Below, one piece after another: positions 1 through 5,135 of a stretch of 5,135 nucleotides of DNA. The DNA comes from an uncultured Kangiella sp. (GTDB taxonomy: Bacteria; Pseudomonadota; Gammaproteobacteria; Enterobacterales; DSM-103792). Both the position numbers and the translations under genes were made by a program. Location of the stretch: assembly GCA_946481205.1 (NCBI GenBank), contig CAMLNB010000249.1:1-5135 (forward strand), in the 5' to 3' direction. Positions within the stretch are counted from its first letter, which is position 1, and every line of letters begins with the position of its first letter. The notes under the pieces were generated by a model. It made no database searches and had not been told where the DNA came from. It worked only from the letters and a program-made list of their open reading frames with translations.

Positions 1-10
1 AGGACAGGAG
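1..10 (+). promoter_or_regulatory. Ribosome binding site of sdhB
   Basis: AGGACAGGAG ends nine bases before the ATG at 20. The AGGAG core is a good Shine-Dalgarno match and supports that start. The upstream gene (sdhA expected) is outside the window, so its spacing to sdhB cannot be judged. Confidence 0.75.
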
Positions 11-19
11 CAGTCTGTC

Positions 20-718
20 ATGCGTTTTCAGATTTACCGTTACAACCCGGAAACCGATAACGAACCGCGTATGGAAGAGTTCGAGGTCGATGTGCCGGAA
101 GGTCGCGACATGATGCTGCTGGAAGCGCTGCATCTGCTGAAAGAAAAAGATCCGACCCTGACCTTCCGCCGTTCCTGCCGCGAAGGTGTCTGCGGTTCCG
201 ACGGCATGAACATCAACGGCAAGAACGGTCTGGCGTGCACTACCTCGGTCAAGTCGCTGAAGCAGCCGGTTGTCGTGCGGCCGCTGCCGGGTCTGCCGGT
301 CGTGCGTGACCTGATTGTCGACATGTCGATGTTCTATAAGCAGTACGAACGGATCAAACCGTTCCTGCAAAACAGCACACCGGCACCGGCCAAAGAGCGG
401 CTGCAGACGCCGGAAGATCGCGAGAAAATGGAAGGCTTGTGGGAGTGCATTCTGTGCGCCTGCTGCTCGACCTCGTGCCCGTCGTTCTGGTGGAACCCGG
501 ACAAGTTTGTCGGCCCGGCTGGTCTGTTGCAGGCTTATCGCTTCCTGGCCGACAGCCGCGATACCGCGACTGATCAGCGCCTGAGCGAGTTGGACGATGC
601 CTACAGCGTGTTCCGTTGCCGCGGCATCATGAACTGCGTCAACGTTTGTCCGAAAGGTCTGAACCCGACCCGGGCGATCGGCAAGATCCGCAGCATGTTG
701 CTGCAACGCGGCGCCTAA
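20..718 (+). CDS. sdhB: Succinate dehydrogenase iron-sulfur subunit SdhB
   Basis: SdhB carries electrons from the FAD of SdhA to ubiquinone at the SdhCD membrane anchor, in complex II on the cytoplasmic face of the inner membrane. The protein has 232 residues (E. coli: 238). The N-terminal ferredoxin-like domain (about 1-105) holds the [2Fe-2S] ligands C53, C58, D61 and C73; the Asp in third place is as in E. coli. The C-terminal domain holds the WECILCACCSTSCPSFWW motif: by alignment with E. coli, C143, C146, C149 and C210 bind [4Fe-4S], and C153, C200 and C206 bind [3Fe-4S]. P154 and W158 match quinone-site residues. R201 stands where E. coli has H207. The ending PKGLNPTRAIGKIRSMLLQR is typical of the family. 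The start at 20 has a strong Shine-Dalgarno sequence and matches the usual N-terminus. SdhA, C and D should lie to the left. Confidence 0.98.
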   Translation: MRFQIYRYNPETDNEPRMEEFEVDVPEGRDMMLLEALHLLKEKDPTLTFRRSCREGVCGSDGMNINGKNGLACTTSVKSLKQPVVVRPLPGLPVVRDLIVDMSMFYKQYERIKPFLQNSTPAPAKERLQTPEDREKMEGLWECILCACCSTSCPSFWWNPDKFVGPAGLLQAYRFLADSRDTATDQRLSELDDAYSVFRCRGIMNCVNVCPKGLNPTRAIGKIRSMLLQRGA

Positions 719-748
719 GGTCAGCAATGATCGGCCCGCAACGCGGCG
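703..748 (+). repeat. 11-base direct repeat across the end of sdhB
   Basis: GCAACGCGGCG occurs exactly at 703-713, inside the last sdhB codons, and again at 738-748 in the spacer. The 35-base offset is not a multiple of three, so it does not repeat a peptide. It may be a small local duplication or chance in G+C-rich DNA. Confidence 0.4.
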
Positions 749-766
749 AACAAAAGTAGTAAGGCG

Positions 767-811
767 AAGCCGTGTGAGTGCAAAAGGTGCTCACGCGGTT
801 TTGCTGTCTTT
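767..811 (+). terminator. Terminator-like hairpin between sdhB and sucA
   Basis: The arm 770-778 (CCGTGTGAG) pairs with 790-798 (CTCACGCGG) over nine positions with one U-G wobble. Outward, 767-769 can pair with 799-801. Inward, 779-781 can pair with 787-789, leaving a five-base loop (782-786). TTTTGCTGTCTTT follows at 799-811. The stem plus an interrupted T-run, 49 bases after the sdhB stop, fits a Rho-independent terminator. The broken T-run and the operon context suggest partial termination, with some transcripts reading into sucA. An RNA-stabilising 3' end of the sdh message is an alternative. Confidence 0.5.
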
Positions 812-823
812 AAGGCCTTTTCA

Positions 824-848
824 TTTTTTGTGGTAGTTGGGCAAAAAA
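824..848 (+). repeat. A/T-tract inverted repeat
   Basis: TTTTTTG at 824-830 is the inverse complement of CAAAAAA at 842-848, with an 11-base loop. The arms are almost all A/T, so an RNA hairpin would be weak. The two tracts lie about two helical turns apart and could bend the DNA. I found no convincing -35/-10 pair nearby, so no promoter is called. Confidence 0.3.
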
Positions 849-861
849 ACGAGGCTTCGGG

Positions 862-875
862 CCCTGCCGGCAGGG
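862..875. repeat. Perfect 14-base palindrome
   Basis: CCCTGCCGGCAGGG equals its own reverse complement; 861 and 876 add a G-T pair. In RNA it would form a five-pair stem with a CCGG loop. No T-run follows, so it is not a standard terminator. A dimeric regulator's operator or a transcript hairpin are both possible; I recognise no known consensus. Confidence 0.45.
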
Positions 876-879
876 TGAC

Positions 880-909
880 TGGAGGAAAGTCGAATTGCAC
901 TTTCTTCCA
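880..909 (+). promoter_or_regulatory. Hairpin burying a strong Shine-Dalgarno-like sequence
   Basis: 880-890 (TGGAGGAAAGT) pairs with 899-909 (ACTTTCTTCCA) over eleven positions with one G-U wobble and an eight-base loop (891-898). The left arm contains GGAGG (881-885), the strongest Shine-Dalgarno-like string in the gap, yet it lies about 100 bases before the favoured sucA start. The pairing is seen in the sequence. A regulatory role in suc translation or mRNA stability is inference. Confidence 0.4.
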
Positions 910-948
910 CCATCCTGCAAAAGGCGGGATTGTGTGTTGAGCAGATGA
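895..948 (+). other. Possible 17-codon leader ORF
   Basis: A TTG at 895 lies nine bases after GGAGG (881-885) and opens a 17-codon frame that stops with TGA at 946-948. That stop overlaps an ATG at 945 that is in frame with sucA, in an ATGA arrangement typical of translational coupling. The peptide (MHFLPPSCKRRDCVLSR) resembles nothing I know and shows no run of a single regulatory amino acid. Only the ribosome binding site and the overlap support it; it may well be chance. Confidence 0.15.
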
Positions 949-956
949 CGGCTCAA
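937..956 (+). repeat. Hairpin with an in-frame ATG in its loop
   Basis: TTGAGC at 937-942 pairs exactly with GCTCAA at 951-956. The eight-base loop contains the ATG at 945, an alternative in-frame start for sucA. Six perfect pairs are a modest signal. Confidence 0.3.
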
Positions 957-963
957 TCAGCGG

Positions 964-980
964 ACTCACAAAGGGTGAGT
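964..980 (+). promoter_or_regulatory. sucA ribosome binding site inside a small hairpin
   Basis: ACTCAC (964-969) pairs exactly with GTGAGT (975-980) around the loop AAAGG (970-974), ending three bases before the ATG at 984. The purine-rich AAAGGGTGAG (970-979), with GGTGA complementary to the 16S rRNA tail, is the likely Shine-Dalgarno sequence. It is partly in the loop and partly in the stem, so folding could lower initiation. This site favours 984 over the ATG at 945, which has only a weak GAG before it. Confidence 0.5.
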
Positions 981-983
981 GAT

Positions 984-3809
984 ATGTCAGGCATTGCAGA
1001 GCTCTTTTCCACGAGCTATTTGAACGGCGGCTCCGCCGCGTATATCGAAGAACTGTACGAGCAGTTCCTCGCCGATCCGGCTTCGGTGCCGGAAAACTGG
1101 CAACAATTGTTCCGTGAGCTGCGCCAAGGTGCTGCCGACTCGGCGCATGAGCCGGTCAAAGCCTATTTCCGTGACGCCTGGAAACGGCCACCGGTCATGG
1201 TGGTGCAGGGCGGCGGCAAGAACGAAGAATACGAAGCCAAGCAGGTCGGCGTGCTGCGCCTGATCAACGCTTACCGCGCCCGTGGCCACCAACATGCCGC
1301 GCTCGATCCACTCGGCATCTGGAAGCAGGAACACCTGTCGGATCTGACCCTGGAATACCACGGTCTGTCTGAGCGCGATTACAACACCACGTTCCGTTCG
1401 ACGCTGTATGGCGCAACCGAACGTACCTTGAAAGACATTCACGAGCATTTGAGCCAGTGCTACACCAGCACCGTTGGTTTCGAAGGTTCGCATATCACTA
1501 ACCAGAACGAACGCATCTGGCTGCGTGAGTACATTGAAAGTTCGCGTTGCAAACCGCAGCTGAAAGCCGATAGTCGCAAGACCTTGCTGCAAGGCCTGAC
1601 TGCAGCCGAAGGTCTTGAACGTTATCTCGGTGCGAAATTCCCTGGCGCCAAGCGCTTCTCGCTCGAAGGTGGTGATGCCTTCATCCCGATGATGGGTGAG
1701 ATGATTCAGCGTGCTGGCGAGCAGGGCGTGAAAGAGGTTGTGATCGGCATGGCCCACCGCGGCCGCTTGAACATGCTGGTCAATATTCTCGGCAAGAACC
1801 CAGCGGATCTGTTCGATGCGTTTGCTGGCAAACACGCCGATGTCCACGGTTCGGGTGACGTCAAATACCACATGGGTTTCTCGTCCGACTGCATGACCGC
1901 AGGCGGCAAAGTTCACCTCGCACTGGCATTTAACCCATCGCATCTGGAAATTGTTTCGCCAGTGGTCACCGGTTCGGTGCGTGCGCGTCAGGAACGCCGT
2001 GCGCTGGGTGTGGCGGGCCAGGCGGCTGTGGAGCAAGACACGCGCAATCAAGTGCTCGGCGTGGCCGTGCACGGCGACTCGGCCTTCACCGGCCAAGGCG
2101 TCGTGATGGAAACTTTCAACATGTCGCAGGCGCGTGGTTACACCACCGGCGGCACGATGCACATCGTCATCAACAACCAGGTTGGTTTCACCACCAACCG
2201 GCAAGATGACGTGCGCTCGACCGCGTACTGCACCGACATTGCCAAGATGGTCCAGGCGCCGATTTTCCACGTCAATGCTGACGATGCTGAAGCCGTGCTG
2301 TTTGTCACCCAGCTGGCGCTCGATTACCGCATCAAGTTCAAGAAAGACGTGGTCATCGATCTGGTTTGCTATCGCCGCTGGGGTCACAACGAAGCCGATG
2401 AGCCGACCGCGACCCAGCCGGTGATGTACAAGGAAATCAAATCGCGCCCGACGGCCCGCCAGATTTACGCTGAGCAGTTGGCGAAAGCGGGTCAGCTGAC
2501 TGAAGCCGATGCCCAGGCGCTGGTCGATGACTACCGGAAGAAACTCGACGCCGGTGAGCAAGTCGCGCCGGGTATCGTGCCATTCCAGAAGAGTGAATTC
2601 TCGGCCGACTGGACGCCGTACTTCGGCCAGAAGTGGACGGCTGCAGCCGACACAACGGTCGAAACCGAACGTCTGAAACGGCTTGGCGAACAAATTTCAA
2701 CTGTGCCGGCCGGCTTCAAGTTGCAGCCGCGTGTGGCCAAGATTGTTGATGACCGCAAAAAAATGGCCAGTGGCGACTTGCCGCTGGATTGGGGCTGCGC
2801 CGAAACGCTGGCGTACGCGTCGCTGCTCGAAGAAGGTTTCCGGGTGCGCATTTCCGGTCAGGATTGCGGCCGTGGCACCTTCTTCCACCGCCATGCGGTC
2901 TGGCACGAACAAGAGACTGGCAACACTCATGAAGTGCTGAAGCACATTTCCGACAAGCAAGCGCCATTCACCGTGATTGACTCGGTGCTGTCTGAGGAGG
3001 CGGTGCTGGCATTTGAATACGGTTATGCGACCACATCGCCAACGTCGATGGTGATCTGGGAAGCCCAGTTCGGTGACTTTGCCAACGGCGCGCAAGTCGT
3101 GATCGACCAGTTCATTTCCAGTGGCGAGCAGAAGTGGGGCCGCCTGTGTGGTCTCACCATGTTGCTGCCGCATGGCTATGAAGGCCAGGGCCCGGAGCAC
3201 TCATCAGCACGTCTCGAACGCTTCCTGCAGCTTTGTGCTGAACAAAATATGCAGGTGGTAGTGCCGACCACGCCAGCGCAAGTTTTCCATATGCTGCGTC
3301 GGCAGATGATTCGTCCGCTGCGCCGTCCGCTGATTGTCATGTCGCCGAAATCGCTGCTGCGTCACCGCTTGGCGACCTCGTCGCTGGAAGAACTGAGCAG
3401 CGGCAAGTTCAAAACCGTGATCGGCGAAATCGACCAGCTCGATCCGAAACAAGTCAAGCGCGTGGTGCTGTGTTCGGGCAAGGTCTATTACGATCTGCTG
3501 GAAACCCGCCGCGCCCAGAACCGCAACGATGTCGCGATCATCCGCATCGAGCAGCTGTATCCGTTCCCGACTGCCAGCTTGAAGAAAGCGCTGGAGCCTT
3601 ACCAGCACGTGCGCGAGTACGCGTGGTGTCAGGAAGAGCCGAAGAACCAGGGCGCGTGGTACAACAGCAAGCATCACTTCAAAGAATGTCTGCCGAGTGG
3701 TTTCGTGTTGAGCTTTGCTGGCCGTCCGGCATCGGCAGCACCGGCAGTGGGTTACTCATCGGTTCACGATGAGCAGCAGAAAGAACTGGTCGCCAAGGCG
3801 CTGGGCTGA
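984..3809 (+). CDS. sucA: 2-oxoglutarate dehydrogenase E1 component SucA
   Basis: SucA is the thiamine-diphosphate-dependent E1 of the cytoplasmic 2-oxoglutarate dehydrogenase complex. It decarboxylates 2-oxoglutarate and transfers the succinyl group to the lipoyl arm of SucB. From ATG 984 it has 941 residues (E. coli: 933). The N-terminal segment SYLNGGSAAYIEELYEQFL (11-29) is the family's E2-binding region. The active-site motif HRGRLN is at 258-263. The ThDP/Mg motif starts at GDSAFTGQG (364-372) and ends at NN (397-398), followed by QVGFTT. CYRRWGHNEADEP (462-474) is conserved apart from W466, where E. coli has His. The transketolase-like pyrimidine domain (about 600-790) contains GRGTFFHRHAV (629-639), LSEEAV (669-674) and GYEGQGPEHSSAR (731-743). 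The C-terminal domain ends with CQEEPKNQGAW and GRPASA. An upstream ATG at 945 would add 13 residues (MTAQSADSQRVSD) that E. coli lacks; the favoured start fits the family N-terminus. Confidence 0.97.
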   Translation: MSGIAELFSTSYLNGGSAAYIEELYEQFLADPASVPENWQQLFRELRQGAADSAHEPVKAYFRDAWKRPPVMVVQGGGKNEEYEAKQVGVLRLINAYRARGHQHAALDPLGIWKQEHLSDLTLEYHGLSERDYNTTFRSTLYGATERTLKDIHEHLSQCYTSTVGFEGSHITNQNERIWLREYIESSRCKPQLKADSRKTLLQGLTAAEGLERYLGAKFPGAKRFSLEGGDAFIPMMGEMIQRAGEQGVKEVVIGMAHRGRLNMLVNILGKNPADLFDAFAGKHADVHGSGDVKYHMGFSSDCMTAGGKVHLALAFNPSHLEIVSPVVTGSVRARQERRALGVAGQAAVEQDTRNQVLGVAVHGDSAFTGQGVVMETFNMSQARGYTTGGTMHIVINNQVGFTTNRQDDVRSTAYCTDIAKMVQAPIFHVNADDAEAVLFVTQLALDYRIKFKKDVVIDLVCYRRWGHNEADEPTATQPVMYKEIKSRPTARQIYAEQLAKAGQLTEADAQALVDDYRKKLDAGEQVAPGIVPFQKSEFSADWTPYFGQKWTAAADTTVETERLKRLGEQISTVPAGFKLQPRVAKIVDDRKKMASGDLPLDWGCAETLAYASLLEEGFRVRISGQDCGRGTFFHRHAVWHEQETGNTHEVLKHISDKQAPFTVIDSVLSEEAVLAFEYGYATTSPTSMVIWEAQFGDFANGAQVVIDQFISSGEQKWGRLCGLTMLLPHGYEGQGPEHSSARLERFLQLCAEQNMQVVVPTTPAQVFHMLRRQMIRPLRRPLIVMSPKSLLRHRLATSSLEELSSGKFKTVIGEIDQLDPKQVKRVVLCSGKVYYDLLETRRAQNRNDVAIIRIEQLYPFPTASLKKALEPYQHVREYAWCQEEPKNQGAWYNSKHHFKECLPSGFVLSFAGRPASAAPAVGYSSVHDEQQKELVAKALG

Positions 3810-3828
3810 GCGCGGGTTGAACGAATGC

Positions 3829-3857
3829 GGCGCGCGCGTTAACGCAACGCACGCGCC
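3829..3857 (+). repeat. Strong GC-rich hairpin between sucA and sucB
   Basis: 3829-3840 (GGCGCGCGCGTT) pairs with 3846-3857 (AACGCACGCGCC) at 11 of 12 positions, the exception being C3835 against A3851, with a five-base loop (3841-3845). A competing ten-base palindrome, GCGTTAACGC, lies at 3836-3845. No T-run follows, so termination is unlikely. An intercistronic hairpin of this kind usually affects mRNA processing or stability and so the ratio of neighbouring proteins; that role is inferred here. Confidence 0.55.
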
Positions 3858-3865
3858 CTGTGCAC

Positions 3866-3880
3866 GCTGCAAAGGGCAGC
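3866..3880 (+). repeat. Small hairpin next to the sucB ribosome binding site
   Basis: GCTGC (3866-3870) pairs with GCAGC (3876-3880) around the loop AAAGG (3871-3875), directly before the Shine-Dalgarno sequence. The seven bases GCAAAGG occur twice in tandem, at 3869-3875 and 3879-3885, so two Shine-Dalgarno-like strings lie ten bases apart. Five base pairs alone could be chance. Confidence 0.3.
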
Positions 3881-3881
3881 A

Positions 3882-3887
3882 AAGGAG
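3882..3887 (+). promoter_or_regulatory. Ribosome binding site of sucB
   Basis: AAGGAG lies six bases before the ATG at 3894, a near-ideal sequence and spacing that fixes the start. It is not in a predicted stem, unlike the sucA site. Confidence 0.85.
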
Positions 3888-3893
3888 AGAAAG

Positions 3894-5135
3894 ATGAGTA
3901 TCGAAATCAAGGTCCCGGTTCTGCCGGAATCCGTTGCCGATGCCGTTGTCGCCACCTGGCATAAAAAGCCGGGCGAATTCGTCAAGCGTGACGAAAACCT
4001 GGTCGACATCGAAACCGACAAAGTCGTTCTGGAAGTGGTGGCGCCGGCTGACGGCGTGATCGAAACCATCCTGAAAGACAAAGGCGCAACAGTCGGCGCG
4101 CAGGAAACCATCGCGCTGTTCAAGGCCGGCGATGCCAGCGCCGCTGCGGCGGCTCCGGCTGCCAAGGCCGACGCGCCGAAAGCGGAAACAAAAGCTGCGG
4201 CCGCACCGGCTCCGGCTGCTGCTGCGACCACCGAGTCGAGCGACGTGTTGACACCGGCCGTTCGTCGTCTGGTTGCCGAACATGGCCTTGATGCGAGCAA
4301 GATCCCGGCCTCGGGCAAAGATGGCCGCCTGAGCAAAGAAGACGTTGAAAAGTTCATCGCCGGCAAATCGGCGGCACCGGCTGCTGCCGCGAAAGCCGCA
4401 CCGGTTGCTGCGCCTGCTGTAGCAGTGCCGGGCGTGCGCGAAGAGCGCCGCGTACCGATGACCCGTCTGCGTCAGCGCATTGCCGAGCGTCTGCTCTCCG
4501 CACAACACAATGCCGCCATCCTCACCACCTTCAATGACATCAACATGAAGCCGGTGATGGAGCTGCGTGCCAAGTACAAAGATCAGTTTGAGAAGACCCA
4601 CGGCGTCAAGCTGGGCTTCATGAGCTTCTTCGTCAAGGCAGCAACCGAAGCGCTGAAGCGTTATCCGGAAGTGAATGCCTCGATCGATGGCAACGACATT
4701 GTCTACCACGGTTACTACGACATCGGCGTCGCGGTCAGCGCGCCACGTGGTCTGGTGGTGCCGGTGTTGCGTGACACCGATCGCATGGGCTTGGCTGACA
4801 TGGAAAAAGCCATTGGCAGCTACGGCCAGAAAGCCAAAGACGGCACGCTGACCGTCGAAGAAATGACTGGCGGTACCTTCACCATTTCCAACGGTGGTGT
4901 GTTTGGTTCGTTGTTTGCGACGCCGATCATCAACCCGCCGCAATCGGCCATTCTGGGCATGTTCCGCACTGAAGATCGCGTCGTTGCAGTGAACGGCCAA
5001 GTTGTCATTCAGCCGATGATGTATGTCGCGCTGTCCTATGACCATCGCATCATTGATGGTCGCGAATCGGTGGGCTTCCTGAAGACCATCAAAGAGTTCA
5101 TTGAAGATCCGGCACGTCTGCTGCTGAACGTTTAA
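3894..5135 (+). CDS. sucB: Dihydrolipoyl succinyltransferase E2 component SucB
   Basis: SucB forms the core of the 2-oxoglutarate dehydrogenase complex and moves the succinyl group from its lipoyl arm to CoA, giving succinyl-CoA. It has 413 residues (E. coli: 405) in the usual order. The lipoyl domain (about 1-78) has the lipoylated lysine K43 in [12 protein letters not shown] flexible Ala/Pro/Lys linker follows (about 80-115). The peripheral-subunit-binding domain (about 118-154) reads [19 protein letters not shown] then [16 protein letters not shown] second Ala/Pro linker spans about 157-180. The catalytic domain (about 184-413) carries [14 protein letters not shown] (327-339) and the acyltransferase motif [15 protein letters not shown], with H384 and D388 as catalytic pair. 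The ending DPARLLLNV is typical and the frame closes with TAA at the window edge, so the gene is complete. It lies 84 bases after sucA, very likely cotranscribed. The motifs are those of succinyltransferase rather than pyruvate dehydrogenase E2, and the sucA neighbour agrees. Confidence 0.98.
   Translation: MSIEIKVPVLPESVADAVVATWHKKPGEFVKRDENLVDIETDKVVLEVVAPADGVIETILKDKGATVGAQETIALFKAGDASAAAAAPAAKADAPKAETKAAAAPAPAAAATTESSDVLTPAVRRLVAEHGLDASKIPASGKDGRLSKEDVEKFIAGKSAAPAAAAKAAPVAAPAVAVPGVREERRVPMTRLRQRIAERLLSAQHNAAILTTFNDINMKPVMELRAKYKDQFEKTHGVKLGFMSFFVKAATEALKRYPEVNASIDGNDIVYHGYYDIGVAVSAPRGLVVPVLRDTDRMGLADMEKAIGSYGQKAKDGTLTVEEMTGGTFTISNGGVFGSLFATPIINPPQSAILGMFRTEDRVVAVNGQVVIQPMMYVALSYDHRIIDGRESVGFLKTIKEFIEDPARLLLNV

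Noticed and set aside
771..798. TGTGA and TCAC half-sites resembling a CRP site
   Set aside because: The spacing between the halves is 13 bases instead of the six required by the CRP consensus. The same bases are better explained as the arms of the terminator-like hairpin.
795..945. A sigma70 promoter for sucA
   Set aside because: Candidate -35 strings (TTGCTG at 801, TTGGGC at 837, TTGCAC at 895) have no acceptable -10 box 16-18 bases downstream, so no promoter could be supported.
721..969. An 82-codon minus-strand frame covering the sdhB-sucA gap
   Set aside because: It overlaps the hairpin cluster and the sucA start region, has no recognisable domain, and its apparent coding length is not unusual for this composition.
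880..980. A CsrA/RsmA-type binding region
   Set aside because: CsrA prefers GGA displayed in a hairpin loop. Here GGA lies in a stem (881-886), and the loop before sucA is AAAGG, so the pattern does not fit well.
987..2693. A 568-codon open frame on the minus strand opposite sucA
   Set aside because: It lies wholly antisense to a clearly recognised sucA. The protein looks like a low-sense shadow of G/C-biased codons, with no recognisable motif and no convincing ribosome binding site.
4134..4437. Ala/Pro-rich low-complexity stretches in SucB as possible repeats or frameshifts
   Set aside because: They are the normal flexible linkers on either side of the subunit-binding domain in E2 proteins; the frame is continuous and the lengths are ordinary.
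3756..5045. A 429-codon open frame on the minus strand opposite sucB
   Set aside because: It is antisense to a complete, family-typical sucB. Its His/Arg/Gly-rich composition mirrors the Ala/Pro-rich linker codons of SucB, so it is an artefact.

Overview
The window is a piece of a TCA-cycle operon from a gammaproteobacterium. It holds three complete genes on the + strand: sdhB (iron-sulfur subunit of succinate dehydrogenase), sucA (E1 of 2-oxoglutarate dehydrogenase) and sucB (E2, dihydrolipoyl succinyltransferase). The gene order sdhB-sucA-sucB is that of the sdhCDAB-sucABCD cluster of Escherichia coli and Pseudomonas. All three proteins read as close relatives of the enterobacterial and pseudomonad versions. 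G/C is favoured at third codon positions. I cannot place the organism below the class level.

Layout: sdhB (20-718) starts after a strong Shine-Dalgarno sequence at the left edge; sdhC, sdhD and sdhA are expected just to the left. A 265-base gap (719-983) separates it from sucA. The gap is rich in inverted repeats: a terminator-like hairpin (767-802), a perfect 14-base palindrome (862-875), a hairpin that buries a strong Shine-Dalgarno-like sequence (880-909), and two small hairpins around the possible sucA starts (937-956 and 964-980). sucA (984-3809, 941 residues) follows, then an 84-base gap with a strong GC-rich hairpin (3829-3857) and a small hairpin beside the sucB ribosome binding site. 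sucB (3894-5135) ends exactly at the right edge; lpdA and/or sucCD would be expected beyond it.

Function: SucA decarboxylates 2-oxoglutarate on thiamine diphosphate and reductively succinylates the lipoyl arm of SucB. SucB passes the succinyl group to CoA, and E3 (not in the window) reoxidises the arm. Succinyl-CoA is then converted to succinate, which the SdhABCD complex oxidises to fumarate at the membrane, passing electrons through the three Fe-S clusters of SdhB to quinone. The window thus covers two near-consecutive oxidative steps.

The coding content is ordinary core metabolism with intact catalytic residues. I see no mobile element, CRISPR array, tRNA, rRNA or unknown system. What deserves a second look is the RNA-level structure in the two intergenic gaps, especially 767-984. 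This could set the ratio of sdh to suc expression, but that is inference from base pairing alone.
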